Assembly: GCA_017854855.1 (NCBI GenBank)
Contig: JAFMGZ010000035.1
Location: 1-36,867 of the forward strand
Direction: 5' to 3'
Length of the DNA stretch: 36,867 bases
DNA from: Sulfitobacter sp.
GTDB taxonomy: Bacteria; Pseudomonadota; Alphaproteobacteria; Rhodobacterales; Rhodobacteraceae
The notes beneath the pieces were generated by a model. It did no database searches. It was not told the DNA's origin and saw only the letters and a list, made by a program, of their open reading frames with translations. The translations under genes and the position numbers were made by a program. Shown in pieces: positions 27,386 through 34,980 of the stretch. Every line of letters starts with the position of its first letter. The stretch's first letter is position 1.

Positions 27386-29833
27386 ATGTCCGCAGTCCCA
27401 ACCCAAGCGCGCGTCGTCATCATTGGCGGCGGTGTGATCGGCTGCTCTGTTGCCTACCACCTGACAAAACTCGGATGGAAAGATGTCGTGCTGCTGGAAC
27501 GCAAGCAGCTGACCTCGGGCACCACATGGCATGCAGCAGGGCTGATCGCGCAACTGCGGGCAACGGCGAATATGACCAAGCTGGCGAAATACTCCCAGGA
27601 ACTCTATGGCAACCTCGAAGTAGAAACCGGGGTTGCCACGGGCTTCAAACGCGTGGGCTCCATTACGGCGGCCCTGACCACTGAGCGTCTGGAGGAAATC
27701 TATCGCCAGGCGGCAATGGCGCGGGCCTTTGGCGTCGATGTCGAAGAGATCAGCCCGCAAGAGGTGCTCGACAAATACCCCCATCTCAACATCGAAGGGG
27801 TCACCGGTGCCGTCTATCTGGACAAGGACGGCCAGGGCGATCCCGCCAATATCGCGCTGGCTCTGGCCAAAGGCGCACGCCAGCGCGGTGGATTGGTCCT
27901 TGAGCGCACCAAGGTGACTGGCGTCACCCGCCAAGGTCGGCGCATCACCGGCGTGGACTGGGCACAGGAAAGCGGCGACAGCGGCCATATCGCCTGCGAG
28001 ATGGTCGTCAACTGCGCTGGCATGTGGGGCCATGAAGTGGGCCGCATGCTGGGCGTGAACGTGCCCTTGCAGGCCTGCGAACACTTCTACATCGTCAGCG
28101 AACCAATCGAGGGGCTGACCCAATTACCCGTTCTGCGCGTGCCCGACGAATGTGCCTACTACAAGGAAGACGCCGGCAAGATGATGCTGGGTGCTTTCGA
28201 GCCGCGCTCAAAACCCTGGGCGCTGGACGGCATCCCGGCTGACTTTGAATTTGACCAACTGCCCGAAGATTTCGACCACTTCGAGCCGATCCTCGAACAC
28301 GCCGTGAACCGCATGCCGATGCTCGCAACCGCTGGCATTCACACTTTCTTTAACGGCCCCGAAAGCTTTACGCCCGATGACGCCTACCACCTGGGCCTTG
28401 CGCCGGACATGGACAACGTCTGGGTTGCGGCCGGGTTCAACTCCATCGGCATCCAATCGGCGGGGGGCGCTGGCATGGCCCTGTCGCAATGGATGGACGC
28501 GGGCGAAAAACCATTTGATCTGGGCGATGTTGACATCAACCGCATGCAGCCCTTTCAGGGCAACAAGACCTATCTGGCCGAACGCTCTACCGAAACGCTG
28601 GGCCTACTTTACGCCGACCATTTCCCCTTCCGCCAAAAGGCCACCGCCCGCGGCGTGCGCCGCACGCCTTTCCACCAGCATTTGCTGGACCGCGGCGCTG
28701 TCATGGGGGAACTGGCAGGCTGGGAACGCGCCAATTGGTATGCCAAGGCCGGCCAGACGCCACAGTATGAATACAGCTGGCAGCGCCAGAACTTCTTTGA
28801 AAACGTCGCTGCCGAACATATGGCCGTGCGGACCAACGTCGGCATGTACGACATGTCCTCCTTTGGTAAAATCCGGGTCGAAGGGCGCGATGCCACGGCA
28901 TTCCTGAACCATATCGGGGGCGGTCAGTATGACGTACCGCTGGGCAAGATCGTCTATACCCAATTTCTCAACCACAAGGGCGGGATCGAGGCGGATGTCA
29001 CCGTCACCCGCCTGTCCGAAACCGCCTATCTGGTCGTCACCCCCGCCGCCACGCGACTGGCAGATGAGACATGGATGCGCCGCCATATCGGCGATTTCAA
29101 CGTGGTCATTACCGACGTCACCGCAGGCGAAGGCGTGCTGGCCGTCATGGGCCCGCGCGCCCGCGATCTGCTGCAAGCCGTCTCTCCAAATGATTTCTCA
29201 AATGCGGTAAACCCCTTTGGGACGGCTCAGGAAATTGAGATCGGCATGGGGCTGGCCCGTGTCCACCGCGTCACCTATGTGGGCGAGCTGGGCTGGGAAA
29301 TCTACATCAGCGCCGATCAAGCGCCCCATGTCTTCGAGACGCTGGCGCAGGCCGGTGCTGATTTCGATCTCAAACTCTGCGGCATGCATATGATGGATAC
29401 ATGCCGGATCGAAAAGGGATTTCGCCACTTTGGCCATGATATCACCTCAGAGGATCACGTGCTCGAAGCAGGTCTCGGCTTTGCGGTGAAAACCGACAAG
29501 CCGGATTTCATCGGCCGCGATGCCGTTCTGCGCAAAAAGGACCAAGGACTGAATGCGCGCATGCTGCAGTTCCGTCTGACCGATCCCGAACCGCTGCTCT
29601 ATCACAATGAACCCGTGCTGCGCGACGGCGCGATTGTGGGTTTCTTGTCTTCGGGGGCATATGGTCATGCGCTGGGCGGGGCCATCGGCATGGGCTATGT
29701 GCCCTGCAAGGGCGAAAGCGTCGCGGACCTGTTGGCGTCATCCTATGAAATTGACGTGGCCGGCACGCGGGTGGCCGCAGAAGTGTCGATGAAACCGATG
29801 TATGACCCGACGTCAGAACGGGTGAAAATGTAA
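27386..29833 (+). CDS. Dimethylglycine/sarcosine dehydrogenase-like flavoprotein 2
   Basis: A second 815-residue protein with the same domain order as the gene at 24022: FAD oxidoreductase with IIGGGVIGCS and covalent-FAD-type His49 in GTTWHAAGLI, FAO_M bridge, GcvT with YVGELGWEIY, and GcvT C-terminal domain. It looks closer to classical dimethylglycine or sarcosine dehydrogenase, with LIAQLRATANMTKLAKYS after the His. One of the two copies could oxidise dimethylglycine and the other sarcosine. CTAAAGGAA precedes the ATG, 38 bases after the methyltransferase stop. No sarcosine oxidase soxBDAG cluster is present in the window. Confidence 0.9.
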   Translation: MSAVPTQARVVIIGGGVIGCSVAYHLTKLGWKDVVLLERKQLTSGTTWHAAGLIAQLRATANMTKLAKYSQELYGNLEVETGVATGFKRVGSITAALTTERLEEIYRQAAMARAFGVDVEEISPQEVLDKYPHLNIEGVTGAVYLDKDGQGDPANIALALAKGARQRGGLVLERTKVTGVTRQGRRITGVDWAQESGDSGHIACEMVVNCAGMWGHEVGRMLGVNVPLQACEHFYIVSEPIEGLTQLPVLRVPDECAYYKEDAGKMMLGAFEPRSKPWALDGIPADFEFDQLPEDFDHFEPILEHAVNRMPMLATAGIHTFFNGPESFTPDDAYHLGLAPDMDNVWVAAGFNSIGIQSAGGAGMALSQWMDAGEKPFDLGDVDINRMQPFQGNKTYLAERSTETLGLLYADHFPFRQKATARGVRRTPFHQHLLDRGAVMGELAGWERANWYAKAGQTPQYEYSWQRQNFFENVAAEHMAVRTNVGMYDMSSFGKIRVEGRDATAFLNHIGGGQYDVPLGKIVYTQFLNHKGGIEADVTVTRLSETAYLVVTPAATRLADETWMRRHIGDFNVVITDVTAGEGVLAVMGPRARDLLQAVSPNDFSNAVNPFGTAQEIEIGMGLARVHRVTYVGELGWEIYISADQAPHVFETLAQAGADFDLKLCGMHMMDTCRIEKGFRHFGHDITSEDHVLEAGLGFAVKTDKPDFIGRDAVLRKKDQGLNARMLQFRLTDPEPLLYHNEPVLRDGAIVGFLSSGAYGHALGGAIGMGYVPCKGESVADLLASSYEIDVAGTRVAAEVSMKPMYDPTSERVKM

Positions 29834-29843
29834 CAGGTACAAT

Positions 29844-29877
29844 GTAGGGCTTTTCAGCAGCCGGTATTTTACCCTAC
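29844..29877. repeat. GTAGGG inverted repeat before rarD
   Basis: GTAGGG (29844-29849) and CCCTAC (29872-29877) are inverted copies separated by 22 bases, with extra TTTT runs inside. It shares the TGTAGGG core with the palindrome at the end of rarD, so rarD is bracketed by related repeats. Confidence 0.4.
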
Positions 29878-29902
29878 CCCTTGGGCAGAACGGAGATCCC
29901 TG

Positions 29903-30832
29903 ATGCCCAGCCCCGCTGCCCCCACGGCCCCCAAGGCAAACGAAGACACGCCCCAGGGCGTGCTATTCGCGCTCATGGCCTACGGTCTGTGGGGATTTCT
30001 GCCGCTCTATATGAAAATAATGTCCCATATCCCGGTGATGGAAGTGCTGGTGCACCGGGTGTTGTGGTCCATTCCCATCGCCTCTGTGGTGCTGATCATG
30101 CTGGGCCGGACATCGGCACTGAAAGACGCTTTGCGCACGCCGAAAATGCTGGCCATGGCCTGTGTGACGGCTGTGCTGATCTCGGTCAACTGGGGCATCT
30201 ACATCTGGGCGATCGTATCGGGCCATGCGCTTGACGCGGCACTTGGTTATTACATCAATCCCTTGTTCAGCATCCTGCTTGCCGCGGTGTTTCTGGGCGA
30301 ACGGCTGACCCGGGCTCAACTGGCCGCCATCGCCCTTGCGGCCGCGGCCGTTGTGGTACTGACCATAGAGGCGGGACGCATCCCTTGGGTATCGCTGGTC
30401 CTGACCGTCTCTTGGGGGTTCTATGCCCTGGCCAAGAAAAGCCTGCCTATCGGGCCAAACCAAGGCTTTCTTCTGGAGGTGCTGATCCTCGGCGTGCCAG
30501 CGGTGGGATATCTGATCTATCTCACACTGGCCGGGAAATCGCATTTCTCATTGGGGTTTGACACCGACACTTGGTTGCTGATGGGATGCGGTGTCGTCAC
30601 GGCGGTGCCGCTGATGTTCTATGCCAACGGGGCCAAATTGCTTCGGCTCTCGACCATTGGCATCCTGCAATATATCGCGCCGACGCTGATCTTTCTGGTC
30701 GCGGTCTTTGTCTTTGGCGAAACCTTTGGCCCGGCACGCATGATCGCCTTCCCGATGATCTGGGCCGCATTGGTGATTTATTCGACTTCCATGCTGCGCC
30801 AGATGCGCAAACCGCGCGCAGAGGTGGGTTGA
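29903..30832 (+). CDS. rarD: EamA-family transporter RarD
   Basis: A 309-residue inner-membrane protein of the DMT/EamA superfamily, RarD branch, with about ten hydrophobic segments. Typical RarD features are GLWGFLPLYMK in the first segment, VLVHRVLWS, LISVNWGIYIWAI and ALGYYINPLFSILLA. The substrate is unknown; an old link to chloramphenicol resistance is not well supported. CGGAG lies seven bases before the ATG. The stop codon lies inside a perfect eight-pair hairpin of REP type. It follows the demethylation operon by 69 bases and may be read through from it. Confidence 0.9.
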   Translation: MPSPAAPTAPKANEDTPQGVLFALMAYGLWGFLPLYMKIMSHIPVMEVLVHRVLWSIPIASVVLIMLGRTSALKDALRTPKMLAMACVTAVLISVNWGIYIWAIVSGHALDAALGYYINPLFSILLAAVFLGERLTRAQLAAIALAAAAVVVLTIEAGRIPWVSLVLTVSWGFYALAKKSLPIGPNQGFLLEVLILGVPAVGYLIYLTLAGKSHFSLGFDTDTWLLMGCGVVTAVPLMFYANGAKLLRLSTIGILQYIAPTLIFLVAVFVFGETFGPARMIAFPMIWAALVIYSTSMLRQMRKPRAEVG

Positions 30833-30841
30833 AAACCCACC
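30823..30841. repeat. REP-like palindrome overlapping the rarD stop
   Basis: GGTGGGTT (30823-30830) and AACCCACC (30834-30841) pair perfectly around GAA, followed by CTACA. The TGTAGGGTGGGTT core is a widespread dispersed intergenic repeat type. The rarD stop codon (30830-30832) lies inside it, so the last residues of RarD are encoded by the repeat. Confidence 0.6.
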
Positions 30842-30863
30842 CTACATCTGTGACGACAGGCCA

Positions 30864-31511
30864 ATGGATAGCAACTACACCCCACCCCAGGACCCGCTTG
30901 TCGTTCTGCACGAGGACGCCGAAATTCTGCTGGTCGACAAACCCGCAGGCCTGCTGAGCGTACCGGGCAAGGGCCCCCACCTTGCCGACTGCCTCATGAC
31001 CCGTATTCAAGCGATCTTTCCCCAAGCCCTCTTGGTACACCGGCTAGACCGTGACACATCCGGCGTGATGATCTTTGCCATGACACCCTATGCGCAGCGC
31101 CACCTTGGCCTGCAATTTGAAAAACGCATGACCCGAAAGACCTATGTGGCACGCGTCTGGGGGGTGCCTACGGAAAAATCAGGAGAGATCGATCTGCCCT
31201 TGATCGTGGACTGGCCCAACCGCCCGCTGCAAAAGGTCTGTCACGAGACAGGAAAATCCGCCCAAACCGAATGGAAAGTCATCAAAAGTGACCACAAGAC
31301 CTCTCGGGTACGGCTCTTCCCCAGAACCGGACGCAGTCATCAACTCCGGGTGCATATGCTTGCTCTGGGTCATCCCATACTGGGCGATCCTTTCTATGCG
31401 ACCGGCCCCGCAAGGGACTATCCACGTCTGATGCTGCATTCAGAAGAGCTGCGTTTCAAACATCCCCAAGGCGGGCGGTCGATGAAAATTCGGGCCAAGG
31501 CACCTTTTTGA
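30864..31511 (+). CDS. rluA: RluA-family pseudouridine synthase
   Basis: A 215-residue pseudouridine synthase of the RluA type, about the length of E. coli RluA (219), which modifies position 746 of 23S rRNA and position 32 of some tRNAs. The catalytic Asp is D62 in HRLDRDTSG, followed by KTYVARVWG, RLFPRTGRSHQLRVHM and LGHPILGDPFYA. The N-terminal S4 domain found in RluC/RluD is absent, which supports RluA. It begins 31 bases after the rarD stop, downstream of the REP-like palindrome. Family is certain; the RluA assignment is likely. Confidence 0.9.
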   Translation: MDSNYTPPQDPLVVLHEDAEILLVDKPAGLLSVPGKGPHLADCLMTRIQAIFPQALLVHRLDRDTSGVMIFAMTPYAQRHLGLQFEKRMTRKTYVARVWGVPTEKSGEIDLPLIVDWPNRPLQKVCHETGKSAQTEWKVIKSDHKTSRVRLFPRTGRSHQLRVHMLALGHPILGDPFYATGPARDYPRLMLHSEELRFKHPQGGRSMKIRAKAPF

Positions 31512-31516
31512 GGCTG

Positions 31517-31710
31517 CGGGATTGAGTTTATGGGCAAGATGAAGCTGGGAAGGTCACCCTGCCTCAGGCGCAGAGCGTTTGAGGACAGGGCTTCACCTTG
31601 CACGCGGGGTCGCTCTCCAGCTGTCCGCGCCCAGTGACATTGACCAAGTATGATTAAGAATAGATTAAGCGGCACGCCGGGGTTTCATCTTGCCCATAAA
31701 CTCAATCCCG
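31517..31710. mobile_element. MITE-like element with perfect 27-bp terminal inverted repeats
   Basis: A 27-base sequence beginning CGGGATTGAGTTTATGGG (31517-31543) recurs perfectly inverted at 31684-31710, with 140 bases between. The total is 194 bp with no transposase. That is the size and form of a MITE or of a short internal-deletion derivative of an insertion sequence, lying between rluA and the aldehyde dehydrogenase. No target-site duplication is evident at these boundaries, so it may also be a non-mobile inverted duplication or a long-hairpin RNA. A 35-codon frame from the ATG in the left arm ends in the middle and looks like no known protein. The interior holds a CtrA-like box. Confidence 0.5.
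31654..31668. promoter_or_regulatory. CtrA-like box
   Basis: TTAA-N7-TTAA is perfect here (31654-31657 and 31665-31668), matching the known full CtrA half-site pair of alphaproteobacteria. It lies inside the inverted-repeat element, about 125 bases from the 3' ends of the genes on either side, so no obvious target promoter is next to it. A chance match is possible. Confidence 0.35.
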
Positions 31711-31733
31711 AACTCACCCCTTGCGGTACGGCC

Positions 31734-31762
31734 AAAAAAAGGGTCGCACAATGGCGACCCTT
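31734..31762 (-). terminator. Rho-independent terminator of the aldehyde dehydrogenase
   Basis: On the minus strand AAGGGTCGC pairs perfectly with GCGACCCTT around a six-base loop, and the transcript then runs into seven U residues (A tract 31734-31740). It lies 30 bases beyond the aldehyde dehydrogenase stop. Confidence 0.92.
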
Positions 31763-31791
31763 CTGCATTTTTTTGGATCCTGCAGTAAGGC

Positions 31792-33219
31792 TTATCCGGC
31801 CGCCCAGCCTGAAACGGCTTTTACTTCAAGGAACTCCTCGAGGCCGAACACGCCACCTTCGCGGCCATTGCCGGACTGTTTGTATCCACCGAATGGCGAC
31901 CCTTGGGCAAAGCCAACGCCATTTGTCTCAACCATTCCAGACCGGAGGCGGCGCGCAACGCGGCGGCGCAGGTCGTCATCCTGCGTCTGGACGTAATTGG
32001 TCAGGCCGTATGGCGTGTCATTTGCGATTGCCACCGCTTCTTCTTCGGTCTCGAAGGGAATGATCGACAGAACGGGGCCAAAGATCTCTTCTTGTGCAAT
32101 GGTCATATCATTGGTCACATCTGCAAAGACCGTCGGTTTGACGTAGTAGCCACGGTTCAGCCCGTCGGGGCGCCCCAGGCCACCCGCGACCAGGCGCGCC
32201 TCTGACATGCCCTTTTCGATCAGGCCCTGGATCTTGTTGAACTGAACTTCGGACACAACGGGCCCAATGTGCTTGCCTTCTTCGGATGCGGGACCGACAT
32301 GGGTGTTCTTGGCCACGTCTGCCGCCATTTCAACCGCCTCGGCGTAGCGCGAGCTGTGGACCAGCATCCGTGTTGGTGCATTGCAGGACTGACCGGAGTT
32401 GCGGAAACAGCGGATCGCACCTTGTTTGGCAGCTTTTGGATCTGCATCTGCAAAGATGATATTCGCGCCTTTGCCACCCAGTTCGAGGCTGACGCGTTTC
32501 AGGGTATCTGCCGCAGCTTTGGAGATCGCGATGCCCGCACGGGTAGAGCCGGTAAAGCTGACCATATCCACCTCGGGGTGCACCGACAATTGGCTGCCGA
32601 CGCCGGGGCCGTCGCCGTTCAGCATGTTGAAAACGCCAGCAGGGAAGCCCGCCTCATGCATGAACTCTGCAAACAGCAGGCCGGACAATGGTGCCACTTC
32701 TGATGGTTTCAGCACCACGGTGCAGCCTGTGGCAATCGCCGGGATCGCCTTGAGGATGATCTGGTTCATGGGCCAGTTCCAGGGCGTGATCAATGCGCAG
32801 ACACCGATTGGTTCCAGCAGGGTTTTCTCGGTCGCGGTGAAATCTTTCTCGAACGAGAAGGTTTCAAAGGCCTTCAGGAAACCGCCGATATGCCAGCTGC
32901 CCGCTCCGACTTGCTGTGTGCGGCTCAGCTCGATCGGTGCGCCCATTTCCATCGACATGGCCTGCGCCATCTCTTCTGACCGTGCGTCATAGATTTCGGC
33001 CAGCTTCTTGATCAGCGCCACACGTTCTTCGCGCGGTGTCTGGGACCAGCTGTCAAAGGCTGCACGTGCCGCCCCGACAGCGGCATCCGTATCGGCCTGA
33101 TCGCCCAAAGAGATGACGGCGCATTGCTCTTCTGTTGACGGGTCGATCACGGCATAATCATGCGCCTTTGCGGGGGCAACCCAGGCACCATTGATATAGA
33201 AATCACGTTTTTCCAACAT
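31792..33219 (-). CDS. NAD(P)-dependent aldehyde dehydrogenase
   Basis: A 475-residue aldehyde dehydrogenase that oxidises an aldehyde to the acid. Key residues are all in place: N148 in TPWNWP, K171, the FTGST nucleotide loop, general base E247 in LELGGKGAN and nucleophile C279 in NSGQSC. The frame is open back to 33264, but the ATG at 33219 has GGAGGAG seven bases before it and gives the normal length. The NSGQSC motif is not diagnostic of betaine-aldehyde dehydrogenase, and no choline genes are adjacent, so substrate is open. It diverges from the peroxiredoxin gene across 154 bases and ends in a strong terminator. Confidence 0.93.
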   Translation of the reverse strand: MLEKRDFYINGAWVAPAKAHDYAVIDPSTEEQCAVISLGDQADTDAAVGAARAAFDSWSQTPREERVALIKKLAEIYDARSEEMAQAMSMEMGAPIELSRTQQVGAGSWHIGGFLKAFETFSFEKDFTATEKTLLEPIGVCALITPWNWPMNQIILKAIPAIATGCTVVLKPSEVAPLSGLLFAEFMHEAGFPAGVFNMLNGDGPGVGSQLSVHPEVDMVSFTGSTRAGIAISKAAADTLKRVSLELGGKGANIIFADADPKAAKQGAIRCFRNSGQSCNAPTRMLVHSSRYAEAVEMAADVAKNTHVGPASEEGKHIGPVVSEVQFNKIQGLIEKGMSEARLVAGGLGRPDGLNRGYYVKPTVFADVTNDMTIAQEEIFGPVLSIIPFETEEEAVAIANDTPYGLTNYVQTQDDDLRRRVARRLRSGMVETNGVGFAQGSPFGGYKQSGNGREGGVFGLEEFLEVKAVSGWAAG

Positions 33220-33373
33220 GGCAGAACTCCTCCAATTCAGGGGCCGACCGCCGGGTCTGCCCAATTTCGCGCCACTGTGTCACTGGTCCCTAGCCTCTGC
33301 AAGGGGGGTGGTGTGCGGCGTTCGAATGATTACATGAAGATCAGGAACACTGATATCAACCCCGGAGGACAAC

Positions 33374-34027
33374 ATGGGCTTGCGCATTAACGACACCATT
33401 CCAGATTTGACCGTAGAAACAGATCAAGGCGCGCTGTCGCTGCATGATTTCATAGGCGACAATTGGGCCATCCTGTTTTCACACCCCAAGGATTTCACAC
33501 CTGTCTGCACCACTGAATTCGGTGCGGTTGCACAGCTGGCCGATGAATGGGCCAAGCGCGGCACCAAAGTGATCGGCATCAGTGTCGACGGTGTGGAGGA
33601 TCACAAGAAATGGAAGGGTGACATTGAAAAAGTGGCAGGCACTGCCGCTGGTTTCCCGATCATTGCGGATACCGACCTGACCGTCTCCAAAGCTTTTGAC
33701 ATGCTGCCCGCTGATGCCTATCTGCCCGACGGGCGCACGCCTGCACATTCCGCAACCGTGCGGTCGGTGTTCATCATTGGCCCCGACAAACAGCTAAAGT
33801 TGTCGATGACCTATCCCATGACCGTTGGCCGAAACTTTGCAGAGGTGTTGCGGGCCCTGGACGGTTTGCAGATGTCTGCGGGTCAGGGCGTGGCCACACC
33901 GGCGAACTGGCATGTCGGGGATGACGTGATCATTCCAACGTCGGTCTCTGACGAAGACGCACGGGCAAAGTTTGGCGATTTCACCACTGTGCTGCCCTAT
34001 CTGCGCACCACCAAGGCACCCGGCTGA
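33374..34027 (+). CDS. 1-Cys peroxiredoxin (Prx6 family)
   Basis: A 217-residue thiol peroxidase of the Prx6 type, which reduces hydrogen peroxide and lipid hydroperoxides. The peroxidatic Cys is C45 in PKDFTPVCTTE, with T42 of the active-site triad. The C-terminal extension characteristic of the 1-Cys branch is present (DGLQMSAGQGVATPANW). GGAGGAC precedes the ATG. It faces the aldehyde dehydrogenase head-to-head, an arrangement that would suit shared stress control, and its 3' end comes within nine bases of the glycosyltransferase gene. No OxyR-type motif was recognised. Confidence 0.92.
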   Translation: MGLRINDTIPDLTVETDQGALSLHDFIGDNWAILFSHPKDFTPVCTTEFGAVAQLADEWAKRGTKVIGISVDGVEDHKKWKGDIEKVAGTAAGFPIIADTDLTVSKAFDMLPADAYLPDGRTPAHSATVRSVFIIGPDKQLKLSMTYPMTVGRNFAEVLRALDGLQMSAGQGVATPANWHVGDDVIIPTSVSDEDARAKFGDFTTVLPYLRTTKAPG

Positions 34028-34036
34028 GGCGGGTGT

Positions 34037-34744
34037 TCACGCAAGCTGTGGCTTGCGCCTGATCTGGTGGCGATAGGTTGCGCGCCTTATTTCCCGCATC
34101 AGCAGATCGTTGATGCGGGTCTTGCTTTGGATGGTGCTGGCGGCACCGACCTCTGCAACGCCACTGGGCAAAATCGTCTGAACAGGCTGCCCGGTGATCC
34201 AATGCATCTGCAGCGTGGTATCAACGGGTCTGTCGATCACCTGCGTGACATCCAGTAATCGCTGTGCCGCCTTGCGGCCCACGATCTGGCAGACCGCCTG
34301 CAGGCCGATTGTCCGGGGCAAGAACAGGGCGGCATTGCCTTGCCGGGCAACCGGGCCGGCGGGCCGCTCTCGGGTCTTGGCAGGCAGGCGAATGAAACTG
34401 TTCTCATCTGCATAGCGTACCGCCAGGTCCAGGGCCGCAGTAAACGCCCGGGGGCTGGTTTTCAGATCATCCTCGGCAATCAGCGCATAGGGCGCATCAC
34501 CCTGGACGATCATCTCCCAACAGCGCCGATGGCTCAGAAAACACCCCACTTCACCGGCACTCAGCCGAAAAGGGTAGGGCGGATCATGCAGATCACCGGC
34601 GTATTGCGTGATCCTTGCGATCTGGGCAGGCTCGGACCCGTCGACTGCCTCGACCACTTGGGGCGATGGCAGCATCTGCATCAAACGCGACACATTTTCA
34701 GCGCGCGCCGTGGCCCTGGGCAGATGTATAATCAATGATTTCAT
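34037..34744 (-). CDS. Glycosyltransferase family 25 protein
   Basis: A 235-residue protein of GT25 (PF01755), which adds galactose or a related sugar to lipopolysaccharide or other surface glycans. The visible signature is LSAGEVGCFLSHRRCWE, then YALIAEDDLKTS with the metal-binding EDD. A C-terminal basic tail follows. Length and lack of a signal peptide suit a cytoplasmic or membrane-associated transferase. AAAGG lies before the ATG, and the preceding 116 bases carry an inverted GAAAG/CTTTC pair around 34810-34826 with no assigned role. No other glycan gene is adjacent, so the acceptor is unknown. Confidence 0.88.
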   Translation of the reverse strand: MKSLIIHLPRATARAENVSRLMQMLPSPQVVEAVDGSEPAQIARITQYAGDLHDPPYPFRLSAGEVGCFLSHRRCWEMIVQGDAPYALIAEDDLKTSPRAFTAALDLAVRYADENSFIRLPAKTRERPAGPVARQGNAALFLPRTIGLQAVCQIVGRKAAQRLLDVTQVIDRPVDTTLQMHWITGQPVQTILPSGVAEVGAASTIQSKTRINDLLMREIRRATYRHQIRRKPQLA

Positions 34745-34914
34745 TGTAACCTTTTACACCCCTTCGACGGCCTGCCAAACCCATCAGCAGTAAATCTTTA
34801 TGCGGGACTGAAAGCAATTAACTTTCGACCCTAGATTGCGCAACCATCAAGGGCTTTCCACAGCTGGAACAGCGCCGCCATGACCATCGGTCTGCACGCG
34901 CCACCTTGCGCCGC

Positions 34915-34945
34915 AAAAAGCCCCGGCGTCTCCACCGGGGCTTTC
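34915..34945 (-). terminator. Rho-independent terminator of pnp
   Basis: AAAGCCCCGG (34917-34926) pairs with CCGGGGCTTT (34935-34944) around an eight-base loop; on the minus strand the stem is followed by five U residues. It lies 36 bases beyond the pnp stop. Confidence 0.9.
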
Positions 34946-34980
34946 TATCGGGCTCTTGATCGTATCAGAAGGTCAGTGGA

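Noticed and set aside
31792..33219. Calling the aldehyde dehydrogenase betB because of the betaine operon nearby
   Set aside because: Its active-site context NSGQSC is generic, no choline dehydrogenase or transporter is adjacent, and it lies on the other strand beyond two unrelated genes.
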